Shown piece by piece: positions 1-7,802 of a stretch of DNA of 64,000 nucleotides; positions within the stretch are counted from its first letter, which is position 1; the number at the start of each line of letters is the position of its first letter. A program made the translations under genes and the position numbers. The notes below the pieces were generated by a model that did not search any database, had not been told where the DNA came from, and saw only the letters and a program-made list of their open reading frames with translations. The stretch is from Paraburkholderia sediminicola (lineage in GTDB: Bacteria; Pseudomonadota; Gammaproteobacteria; Burkholderiales; Burkholderiaceae), in the NCBI RefSeq assembly GCF_902859805.1, contig NZ_CADIKC010000001.1, forward strand, positions 1,054,001-1,118,000, in the 5' to 3' direction.

Positions 1-132
1 GTCGATGTCCAAGTGTGGCGATTGCGCAGGCTTCTCGAAGCGGACCCCTCCGCGCCGCGGTTCATCCAGACCGTCCGCAGCCATGGTTATGTATTTGTGC
101 CGAACGGCGCGCAACCGTCTACGACGCACTGA
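1..132 (+). CDS. C-terminus of an OmpR/PhoB-type response regulator (partial)
   Basis: Reading from base 1 gives 43 residues and a TGA stop at 130-132. The peptide contains VDVQVWRLRRLLEAD, then FIQTVRSHGYVFVP. This is the hallmark end of the winged-helix (trans_reg_C) DNA-binding domain: recognition helix, then the RGxGY-type beta-hairpin wing, here RSHGYVF. Receiver domain and start lie upstream of the window. It would normally be a two-component transcription factor with a sensor kinase partner, and neither partner nor target can be judged here. The fragment is short but the pattern is very specific. Confidence 0.85.
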   Translation, partial: VDVQVWRLRRLLEADPSAPRFIQTVRSHGYVFVPNGAQPSTTH

Positions 133-245
133 ATCTTCACGCGTCGCGGCAATCGCAAGCTCGAGTGCGGATATGGACAAGGCGTGCACGGCACTGCATT
201 ATCCATGCTGGCTGTCAGACACCACCCGCGCACGAGAGGCGAACA

Positions 246-1598
246 ATGCCCAGGCACAACCCAGCGCTTCATCGCAATGAAAAACGCCCGATGACACCGG
301 GTCGCCGGCGGCTTCTCATCGCCGGCGTGATCGTGCTAATCGCTGCGTTTGGTTGGGGGCTTTGGGTCATACTCGAACCCGCCTTCCGGCACACCATCGT
401 CATCACAACTGGCGCAGACAACGGGATCTATCGCGGTTTTGCAGATCGCTATGCACCTATCCTGAAGCGTGACGGCATCAAGCTCGATATCCGCAGTTCG
501 TCGGGCTCGAGTGAAAACTATCAGCGGCTGAATGACCCTGACAGCGAATACGAGGTGGGCTTCATCCAGTCCGGTACCACCAGCCCGAAAGAATCCGACC
601 ATCTGCAGACGATCGCCGCCGTCTCCTATGAACCGATCTGGGTGTTCTACCGTGGTGACTCCACCATCACGCGGCTCGCACAACTGCGTGGCAAGAGAGT
701 TTCAGTCGGCGTTCCTGGCAGTGGCCTGCTGAACGTCGCGCAGGTATTGCTCGGATACAGCGGCATCACGCGGGACAATACGAAGCTGCTCGAAATGGAC
801 GCGGTCAAATCCTACCAGGCTCTCGAAAACGGTCAGCTGGATGCAGCATTCTTTATCGGCAGGCCTGACGCGCCCATGCAGACCACGCTGCTGAACAGCG
901 ATCTCAAGCTGATGAGTTTCGTGCAGGCCGATGCGCTGATACAGAAATTCCCGTCGCTATCCAAGGTTATTTTTCCGCGCGCCGCAACCAGCATCGTCAA
1001 CGATCTGCCGCAAGCCGACGTCACGCTGCTCGCCGCCACCGCCCTGCTCGTCGCCAAAGATACGCTGCACCCTGCGCTGGTTTACCTGTTGCTGGACGCA
1101 GCTAAAACCGTCCACGGCGGCGAAGATTACTTCACGCCGCTTGGCGTATTTCCCAATCTGAATACCGCGGATTTCCCTGTTTCCGAAGAGAGCGAGCGTT
1201 ACTTCAAAACAGGCCGTCCCTTCCTGCAACGCTACCTGCCATTCTGGCTGGCCAGCTTTATCGAACGACGTCTGCTGATCCTGCTCCCCTTCATGGCGTT
1301 ATTGCTCGGCCTGCTGCAGGCGTTGCCGCGCATGGCGGAGGCACGCATAAAAAAACGCCTGGTTGTCTGGTATCGCGAGATCAAGGCGCTCGAAGACGAA
1401 ATATGGAAAACGAGCCATCCAACGCCGGACCAGGTTGCGCAATGGCAGGACGAGATCGAACACATCGATGCCAACGCCAATCAGATCCGGATGCCGCAGC
1501 GTTATTTCCAGGACGTTTATGCACTCAAGCAGGCGATTGCCGTAGTGCGGAACCGGATTTCCCGCGTCGCGGACCAGGCTACGACGGGCGCAGCATAA
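246..1598 (+). CDS. TAXI-family TRAP solute-binding protein, membrane-anchored
   Basis: The 450-residue product has an N-terminal membrane segment (RRRLLIAGVIVLIAAFGWGL) followed by a TAXI-type periplasmic binding fold. That fold shows ITTGADNGIYRGFA near the start of the mature part, GFIQSGTT, and LRGKRVSVGVPGSG in the middle. A second hydrophobic stretch (LLILLPFMALLLGLLQAL) and a charged, probably cytoplasmic tail of about 90 residues follow, which is longer than a simple binding protein. The ATG at 246 follows AGAGG at a good distance; an ATG at 291 is the alternative. No TRAP permease gene is adjacent, so the ligand is unknown. The downstream end overlaps the convergent NHL gene by 20 bases. 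Confidence 0.8.
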   Translation: MPRHNPALHRNEKRPMTPGRRRLLIAGVIVLIAAFGWGLWVILEPAFRHTIVITTGADNGIYRGFADRYAPILKRDGIKLDIRSSSGSSENYQRLNDPDSEYEVGFIQSGTTSPKESDHLQTIAAVSYEPIWVFYRGDSTITRLAQLRGKRVSVGVPGSGLLNVAQVLLGYSGITRDNTKLLEMDAVKSYQALENGQLDAAFFIGRPDAPMQTTLLNSDLKLMSFVQADALIQKFPSLSKVIFPRAATSIVNDLPQADVTLLAATALLVAKDTLHPALVYLLLDAAKTVHGGEDYFTPLGVFPNLNTADFPVSEESERYFKTGRPFLQRYLPFWLASFIERRLLILLPFMALLLGLLQALPRMAEARIKKRLVVWYREIKALEDEIWKTSHPTPDQVAQWQDEIEHIDANANQIRMPQRYFQDVYALKQAIAVVRNRISRVADQATTGAA

Positions 1599-2730
1599 GC
1601 TTCTGGACTCGCCAGTTCAGCAACTCGGCGACAAACAGCACGTTCTCGGACGGACAGGCCATCTGGTGAATCCAGCCGAACTGCTTCAGTTGCTTGCCGG
1701 ATTGACCCAGCATGCCGAGCAGCTTTCCTTCGAGCGTCAGTTTGTAGATGCGACCCGGAAACGCATCGGAACAGTACAGCACCTGATTCGGACCGGGAGA
1801 AATGCAGATCGCCCACGGAGAGCCTGGTGCGAACGTGCCGGCAGCTATCGTGGCTTCATCGGGAACGTTACCGATCGCGGGTTGAGCGCCGGGCGGGGCC
1901 GGTACGTCGATCGTGAACTGCCGCTGGAAATTACCCTCGCCGTCGAAAACCTGAATGCGACGATTGCTGCGATCGGCAACATACACGAGGCCTTTGGCAT
2001 CGACAGCGATACTGTGAGGCGTATGAAACTGACCCGGGCCGGTCCCACGTTCGCCCCATGATTTCAGCCAGTTGCCGTCCTTGTCGACTTTCGCCACACG
2101 GGAGTTGATATATCCGTCGCTGATATAGGTGTTGTCAGCGCTGTCCCACGCGACATCGGTGACCTGCCTGAAGCGTCCCGGCTCCGCGGGCAAAGGCGGA
2201 TTCGGATGCTTGAGCGGACCCGTTTCCTCGTCTGCCGCCTCCTGCTTACGACCGAAAACCATGGCGACGCGTCCCTCCGGCGTGAACTTGATCACCATGT
2301 CGGAACCCTTGTCCGTCACCCAGATGTTGTCGTGCCGGTCGACCTTGACTGTATGTGCGAACGACCAGGCATACAGGTTGTGGCCAATTTCGCGGACGAA
2401 CCGACCGTCCGGTGCGAACTCGAGAAGCTGAGCCGCGGCAGCGCCGTAGGCAGGCCCAATCGAACTGCCGCGCGAAAGCACGAAAATATGCCCCTTCGAG
2501 TTGAAGCTCACGCCCGAACACTCGCCGAAATAGACGTCTCGAGGGAGATGCAGCAGATCGGGAACCGACTCGTAAGCAATGGTCGGGACAGAGTCTGCGT
2601 AGGCAAGACCAGGGAAGAGAGCGAGCGCCGCGGCGCTTTCGGCCGCCAGGGTGAGAAAGCGGCGGCGGCTGAAAGCAGCGCTCGGGGAGTCGCTGCAACA
2701 TAGACAAGAGTACGGTTGCCGATCGTTCAT
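1579..2730 (-). CDS. Tat-exported NHL-repeat (beta-propeller) protein, amidating-lyase-like
   Basis: The 383-residue product opens with a twin-arginine signal (SRRRFLTLAAESAAALALFPGLAYA), so it is probably exported folded. The rest consists of NHL-type propeller blades such as VDRHDNIWVTDKGSDMVIKF, GQFHTPHSIAVDAKGLVYVA and DRSNRRIQVFD. This is the fold of peptidyl-alpha-hydroxyglycine alpha-amidating lyases and many sugar- or ligand-binding propellers; a specific reaction cannot be assigned. The start was set at 2730 because AAGGAGG lies seven bases upstream; a longer reading to 2832 adds an unlikely basic leader. A CxCC motif just before the Tat signal (SCLCCSD) is unusual and could bind metal or carry a cofactor. 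Confidence 0.8.
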   Translation of the reverse strand: MNDRQPYSCLCCSDSPSAAFSRRRFLTLAAESAAALALFPGLAYADSVPTIAYESVPDLLHLPRDVYFGECSGVSFNSKGHIFVLSRGSSIGPAYGAAAAQLLEFAPDGRFVREIGHNLYAWSFAHTVKVDRHDNIWVTDKGSDMVIKFTPEGRVAMVFGRKQEAADEETGPLKHPNPPLPAEPGRFRQVTDVAWDSADNTYISDGYINSRVAKVDKDGNWLKSWGERGTGPGQFHTPHSIAVDAKGLVYVADRSNRRIQVFDGEGNFQRQFTIDVPAPPGAQPAIGNVPDEATIAAGTFAPGSPWAICISPGPNQVLYCSDAFPGRIYKLTLEGKLLGMLGQSGKQLKQFGWIHQMACPSENVLFVAELLNWRVQKLMLRPS

Positions 2731-3017
2731 TGGCTTGCCTCCTTTTCGCTTGCTGTGCGGGACAGCAGCGTTGTCGGTTTTCGCGCCGATGCATACGGCA
2801 TGTCCGAACAACAGGCGCGGTAGGTCTTGCACGCCGAGGATACACCGAGTAGCCGCGGGTGATCGGAGTCAGCTGGTCAGAGTCAGGTTAGCCGAGAGGC
2901 GCACACGCAGACTTCAGTCGCATATAAGATCACGCGTACGATCCGTACCATTCAGTTCACCGGTCATACTCAGCGACCGCAACTGCCATGCACCGCGTTT
3001 CACTCAAGGGGATATCC

Positions 3018-3530
3018 ATGCTCAGGAAAGTTTCGCAAGCAAGCTTCGCAACCATCGCCGTATCCCTGCTGGCCGCGTGTGCCACACCACCAGCAAGTCC
3101 CCCAAGTGCATCTATCAATCCACCTCAAGCTGAGCGCTTGATGACGCTCACTGCTTCAGGTGTTCAGAACTATTCGTGTGAATTCGACGCGCAGCATCAG
3201 CTGGGATGGGTGTTCAAGAGTCCGCTGGCAACACTCTACGATGCGAGCGGCCACGCTACGGTCCGGCATGGCGCAGGTCCGTCCTGGGAAACAGAAGATG
3301 GCAGCCGGATCGTCGGCCACGTGCTTGCACAGCAGCCCAGCGAAACACGGGCGAGCATTCCCCAGCTATTGCTCGAAACGCATAGCACGGCTGGCAGCGG
3401 CCCACTGTCAGCGGTGCGGTATGTGCAGCGCTTGCATACCGTCGGCGGCCTGGCGCCAACGGCACCGTGCTCAACGGAACATCAAGCCGGAAGCTCGCCC
3501 TATCTCGCCGACTACGTGTTCTACCGGTAG
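3018..3530 (+). CDS. DUF3455-family lipoprotein
   Basis: The 170-residue product has a lipoprotein signal (VSLLAACAT, lipobox cysteine near residue 21). It shows the DUF3455 pattern: GVQNYSCEF, then W-FKSPLATLYDASG, H-GAGPSWETEDGSRIVG, and VQRLHTVGGLAP. Family members are small secreted proteins of unknown function common in Burkholderia and fungi. The ATG at 3018 follows AAGGGG; an in-frame ATG at 2988 lacks such a site. The gene converges on the next one, with only three bases between stops, so the two transcripts may meet here. Confidence 0.75.
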   Translation: MLRKVSQASFATIAVSLLAACATPPASPPSASINPPQAERLMTLTASGVQNYSCEFDAQHQLGWVFKSPLATLYDASGHATVRHGAGPSWETEDGSRIVGHVLAQQPSETRASIPQLLLETHSTAGSGPLSAVRYVQRLHTVGGLAPTAPCSTEHQAGSSPYLADYVFYR

Positions 3531-3533
3531 CGC

Positions 3534-4172
3534 TTATTTCATGTCGGACTGATTCGGTGGCGGCAATGACGGATCGAGTTTCGCGGACTCTTTTACCAAC
3601 TGGTCAGTCATCGCAGCCGCAACCGGATTCGAGCCTGGACGATACGAATCGTCATGAGTGGCTTGGGCTTGAATCTGGACTTGGGCCGGCGGCGGCAAAG
3701 CTGGATCGAGTTTCGCAGACTCCTTGACCAGTTCATCCGTAATCGCGGCCGCGACCGGATTCGAACCATGCCGACGCAGACTGTCACGCGTGCCATCGGT
3801 TCGCCACATGGGGTTGGTCTTCGACTCGGCATAACCACGAACGGCGACCGATTCGCGTGGTCGCGTGTTCGCTCGCGGCAATGGCACGGCGTCGTCCACT
3901 GGCGAGCCGGATACGGTCACCACTGTCCCGTTCGCAGACTGCCTGGGGTCAGTCACCGTGTTGCCGGAGAGCGGCGCCGCACCGATCACACTTCCCGCAG
4001 TCACATGGATGTCACCCGATCTGGGGGAAGTGACGGCCAATTCCGTCGAATCGCCTGGCGCAGGGTCGGGGTCGACTGTCGAGCGATGGCTTTTTTGTAG
4101 CAGTAGAAAAGCGCCGAACACCAACTCGAGGAGCAGCACTCCAACAATCAATGATGTACGTACATTCCTCAT
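3534..4172 (-). CDS. Single-pass membrane protein with a duplicated C-terminal motif, function unknown
   Basis: The 212-residue product has one N-terminal membrane segment (LIVGVLLLELVFGAFLLL, about residues 7-24). A low-complexity Ser/Thr/Pro/Asp-rich linker follows, probably periplasmic. The C-terminal third holds two near-identical 27-residue units beginning GSNPVAAA and ending LDPxLPPP. I do not recognise the family. The start at 4172 places the hydrophobic segment at the N-terminus; the ribosome site is weak, and a longer reading reaches 4346. It could be an anchored adaptor or a cell-wall-spanning protein, but nothing in the neighbourhood indicates a role. Confidence 0.55.
   Translation of the reverse strand: MRNVRTSLIVGVLLLELVFGAFLLLQKSHRSTVDPDPAPGDSTELAVTSPRSGDIHVTAGSVIGAAPLSGNTVTDPRQSANGTVVTVSGSPVDDAVPLPRANTRPRESVAVRGYAESKTNPMWRTDGTRDSLRRHGSNPVAAAITDELVKESAKLDPALPPPAQVQIQAQATHDDSYRPGSNPVAAAMTDQLVKESAKLDPSLPPPNQSDMK
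3555..3767 (-). repeat. Two in-frame 81-bp repeats inside the membrane-protein gene
   Basis: The units lie at 3687-3767 and 3555-3635, 132 bases apart start to start. Each encodes GSNPVAAAxTDxLVKESAKL followed by DPxLPPP. Only three residues differ (I/M, E/Q, A/S), which points to a recent or selected duplication. Confidence 0.85.
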
Positions 4173-4627
4173 ATTAACCAACGATTCGTTCAATCGAGAC
4201 GATTGGATTGATGATGGCCGTTGGCTCGAAGAGCATGCCAAACGGCAAGTTCGCAGCGTGAGTCTGCGATGGGTTGATGTGGGGATGATTTGCGCGACCC
4301 GCACACGTTGATTGTCCGGTGGCAATGGTCCGGTGATTCGCTCCACCGAACGGCACGGGACATCTCCCGTATGCTAATGCGAAAAAATAACCTGTGCTGA
4401 GCGGTCACCCTTCGGGGCGCGATCGTCAAAAACACGCGGGCATTCTCTGCACCCGCGGCCACGGGGGACTACAGCTTGATTTGATGGACCATGCGGTTGG
4501 CGAGAGGCAATTTTCTCGTCCGGTGCAGTCAGATTTTTGTCGGCAACGAACTAGTTCTGTTCGCGTTTGATGTGCATGCGATTTGTCCGACGATCCGCAC
4601 GCAGCGAAATGCCGCGTGCGCTGTCAA
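4173..4627. other. Intergenic region with no convincing gene
   Basis: This 455-base stretch has only short reading frames with no family resemblance or good ribosome site. A small hairpin (CGCGGG, 11-base loop, CCCGCG) lies near 4436-4458 but has no T-tract. It presumably holds the promoter of the minus-strand membrane-protein gene and the end of the TRAP/transketolase transcript. Confidence 0.5.
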
Positions 4628-5599
4628 TCAATATGCTCCTTGCACCAGATTGGTCGGCACACCATTGACGAAGTTTTCAATGTTGTCCATTAATTGATCG
4701 GCAAGACACTGTTGCGCCTCATCAGATGCCCATGCAACGTGCGGCGTCAGAACGACGTTCGAGCGACCGGCGGCACGCATCAGCGGATTGTCCTCAGGCG
4801 GCGGTTCGCTTGCGGTCACATCGAAACCCGCACCGCTGATCAAACCTTCGTCAAGCGCCTGCACAAATGCGCCTTCGTCGACGAGGCCGCCGCGCGCCGT
4901 GTTGATGATCAAGGGCTTTCTTTTCATCGCGCGAAACTCGGGCATGGCCAGCATATTCCGCGTGTTCGGTGTGAGCGGACTGTGCACGGTGATGATGTCG
5001 CTGGTCGCGAGCACCTCGTCCCACGGCGTGTAAAGCGGCCCCAGACCGTCACGCCCCTTGTGCGCGGCGAACATCGGTTGCATGCCGAAGGCTTTGCCGA
5101 TTTCCGCAACACGCTGACCGAGCACGCCTTCACCGATGATGCCGAGACGCGCGCCCGCCAGATCGTGGATCGCGTGCGTAAAGAAACAGAATTGCCCGGA
5201 CTTCTGCCACTCGCCGGCGAGCACATCATCGCGGTACGCGATCAGATTACGCCGCAGAGCAAGTATCAATGCGAAGGTGTGCTCGGGCACCGTGTTGATC
5301 GCATAGCCGCGAATATTGCACACAGCGATGCCGAGCCGCTGGCAAGCCGCTTTGTCGACACAATCCGTGCCCGTCGCCGCAATGGCGACAAGCTTCAGAT
5401 CGGGCAATTGAGCGAGCATGTCCTGCGTCAGCGCCACCTTGTTGATGATCGCGATCGACACGCCGGCGAGCCGCTGCAACACCTGCTCAGACGACGTGTT
5501 TTCATACTCGATCAACTGATGATCGAAGCGCGGCTCGCGCAACGCGATTTGCGGCGCAAGCGTGGTGCGGTCGAGAAAGGCGATCTTATGCATGTTCAT
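4628..5599 (-). CDS. D-2-hydroxyacid dehydrogenase (glycerate dehydrogenase/hydroxypyruvate reductase type)
   Basis: The 323-residue product has the full family layout. The NAD(P)-binding Rossmann motif is GIIGEGVLGQRV, the catalytic Arg is in INTARGGLVDE, the Glu in FDVTASEPPPEDNPL, and the His in LTPHVAWAS. The substrate-loop region IAATGTDCVD and NIRGYAINTVPEHTF is typical of hydroxypyruvate/glyoxylate reductases. It interconverts a 2-keto acid and its D-hydroxy acid in the cytoplasm. It lies 12 bases after the transketolase and is the last gene of the cluster. Hydroxypyruvate is a classic transketolase donor, so a hydroxypyruvate/D-glycerate role is attractive but inferred. Confidence 0.85.
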   Translation of the reverse strand: MNMHKIAFLDRTTLAPQIALREPRFDHQLIEYENTSSEQVLQRLAGVSIAIINKVALTQDMLAQLPDLKLVAIAATGTDCVDKAACQRLGIAVCNIRGYAINTVPEHTFALILALRRNLIAYRDDVLAGEWQKSGQFCFFTHAIHDLAGARLGIIGEGVLGQRVAEIGKAFGMQPMFAAHKGRDGLGPLYTPWDEVLATSDIITVHSPLTPNTRNMLAMPEFRAMKRKPLIINTARGGLVDEGAFVQALDEGLISGAGFDVTASEPPPEDNPLMRAAGRSNVVLTPHVAWASDEAQQCLADQLMDNIENFVNGVPTNLVQGAY

Positions 5600-5611
5600 G
5601 TCCTTGTTGAT

Positions 5612-7681
5612 TTACAGGTGCCGCTTTGCTTCGGCCACGACATGCTGTGCGGTGATACCGAAGTGCTCGTACAACGTCTCCGCGGAAGCCGAAGCGCCGA
5701 AGCCCGTCATCCCGACGAAACCACCCCGCTCGCCCAGATAGCGATCCCAGCCGAAACGCAGCGCCGCTTCGATACCGACGCGCACCGTGTTCGGACCCAA
5801 AACCGCGGCGCGATAATCGGCGTCCTGTTCATCGAAGATTTCCCAGCACGGCATCGACACCACCGCGGTCGCAATGCCCTCTTCCTGTAACTGAAGGCGC
5901 GCCTGCAACGCCAGCGCGACCTCGGAGCCGGTGGCCAGCAATGTGACGACACGCGTGCCGCCCTCCGCTTCTGCCAGCACGTAGGCGCCGCGACGCGACA
6001 ACGACTCGGCGCTATATTCGCGGCGCACCAACGGCAACGCCTGCCTTGCAAAAATCAACGTGCTCGGCCCGTGCCGATGTTCGAGAGCGAGCGCCCAGCA
6101 CTCAGCGGCCTCCACCGCATCCGCGGGACGCAGCACGCGCATATTCGGCATCGCGCGTAACGAGGCAAGTATCTCGACCGGTTGATGCGTCGGCCCGTTT
6201 TTGCCGACGCCGATCGAGTCGTGGCTAAACACGTAATGCACCGGCAAGCCCATCAGCGCGGCCATGCGCATCGCCGGACGCTGATAGTCGGAGAACGCCA
6301 GATACGTAACGCTAGTCGCGACGATGCCGCCGTGCGCAGCCATGCCGTTGGCCATCGCGCCCATCAGATGCTCGCGCACACCGCAGTGGACGTACGCGCC
6401 GCTGTGGTCGTCGGCGGTGAAGGCGTGCAACTGGCGTTTGTGGCCCGTGGGCGCTTCGAGGTCGGCGCAACCCACCATGCGCTCAGGCAGCAGCGGCGCG
6501 AACAGATCGCTGATCTCGCCGGACACGGTGATGCCAGGCTGCGCTTCGTCGCGTTCCACTGCGCGCTTGCGGTAAGCGTCGAGCACGTCGCGCCAGCCTT
6601 CCGGCAAGCCGCCTGCCATGACCCGTTCGAACTCGGCGCACTCCGCGTCCGGTAACGCGGCGAGGCGTGCATGCCACGCGTTGTATTCCTCACTACTGCG
6701 CCGGCCCGCTTCGCGCCATGCGCCCAGGACATCGGCGGGCACGTCGAACGGTGCATGCGGCCAGCCGAGTTGTGCACGTGCCGTGTCGGCATCCGCCTGG
6801 AACAGCTTGCCGCTATGCCCGCCACGCTGTCCTTGCAAGCGCGCAATACCGCGGCCGATAACTGTCTTGCACGCGATCATCGAGGGCCGCGGGTCGGCGC
6901 GCGCAATCGTCAACGCCGCGCTGACCGCTTCGAGATCGTGGCCGTCAACTTCGATCACCTGCCAACCGGCAACGCGAAATCGCGCGCACACATCCTCGCT
7001 GATGGAGAGTGAGGTACTGCCGTCGTCGGTGATCTGGTTATCGTCCCAGCAGAGGATCAGTTTGCCGAGCCGCAGATGGCCGGCCAGCGAGATCATTTCC
7101 TGACCGATGCCCTCCTGCAGGCAGCCGTCACCGACGAATGCATACGTGTAGTGATCGACGAGCTCGCGGCCAAAATTCGCCGCGAGATACGCTTCGGCGA
7201 TGGCCATGCCGAACGCGTTGGCAATGCCCTGCCCCAGCGGACCGGTGGTCGCCTCGATACCATGCGCCGGCTCATACTCGGGATGCCCTGCGCAATGCGA
7301 ACCCAGTTCGCGGAAAGTCTTGAGCTGGTCAAGCCCGATCGCCGCATAGCCAGTCAGATAGAGCAGCGAATACAGCAGCAGCGATCCGTGGCCGTTGGAC
7401 AGCACGAAGCGGTCGCGGTCGGGCCAGGTTGGATCGGCGGGATTGAATTTCAGGTGCCGGGTGAACAACGCAGTCGCGATTTCGGCCATGCCGAGCGGCA
7501 CGCCCTGATGGCCTTCACCTGCGCGCAGAATTGAATCGATGGAGAGGAAGCGGATTGCGTCGGCCAGCGGCAATTGGGGCGCTTGCTCACGAGATTGCGT
7601 TTGCGTCGCTGCGGCCAACAAAGAAGTCGATGGCGTAAGCGAAGCAATCGGTGCGGCAGACTGAGCTTCAGTGGTGGACAT
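5612..7681 (-). CDS. tkt: Transketolase, full length
   Basis: The 689-residue product is a complete TPP-dependent transketolase. The N-terminal domain has GHQGVPLGMAEI, HPEYEPAHGIEATTGPLGQG and the TPP motif starting GDGCLQEG. The pyrimidine domain has VREHLMGAMANGMA, FSDYQRPAMRMAALM, the phosphate/substrate segment HDSIGVGKNGPTHQPVE and LRPAD. A short Ala/Gln-rich N-terminal extension (about 35 residues) precedes the enzyme. GAGGAG lies upstream of the ATG. This is the second transketolase of the cluster (the other is split in two, 11730-13570), so it may be specialised for the imported substrate rather than the housekeeping pentose-phosphate enzyme. Confidence 0.93.
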   Translation of the reverse strand: MSTTEAQSAAPIASLTPSTSLLAAATQTQSREQAPQLPLADAIRFLSIDSILRAGEGHQGVPLGMAEIATALFTRHLKFNPADPTWPDRDRFVLSNGHGSLLLYSLLYLTGYAAIGLDQLKTFRELGSHCAGHPEYEPAHGIEATTGPLGQGIANAFGMAIAEAYLAANFGRELVDHYTYAFVGDGCLQEGIGQEMISLAGHLRLGKLILCWDDNQITDDGSTSLSISEDVCARFRVAGWQVIEVDGHDLEAVSAALTIARADPRPSMIACKTVIGRGIARLQGQRGGHSGKLFQADADTARAQLGWPHAPFDVPADVLGAWREAGRRSSEEYNAWHARLAALPDAECAEFERVMAGGLPEGWRDVLDAYRKRAVERDEAQPGITVSGEISDLFAPLLPERMVGCADLEAPTGHKRQLHAFTADDHSGAYVHCGVREHLMGAMANGMAAHGGIVATSVTYLAFSDYQRPAMRMAALMGLPVHYVFSHDSIGVGKNGPTHQPVEILASLRAMPNMRVLRPADAVEAAECWALALEHRHGPSTLIFARQALPLVRREYSAESLSRRGAYVLAEAEGGTRVVTLLATGSEVALALQARLQLQEEGIATAVVSMPCWEIFDEQDADYRAAVLGPNTVRVGIEAALRFGWDRYLGERGGFVGMTGFGASASAETLYEHFGITAQHVVAEAKRHL

Positions 7682-7802
7682 GGCAAAAGGCTCCTCTACG
7701 CCGCCCCGGCACGCAGGGCGGCGGCAATCAAAACGGATCGAATCGGATCAGGCGGAAGAACGTTGTATGAGGCGGCACCGCGCAGCCCCATACGTCAGCG
7801 GG

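Noticed and set aside
4694..5890. 398-codon plus-strand frame opposite the hydroxyacid dehydrogenase and transketolase
   Set aside because: Antisense shadow spanning two real genes.
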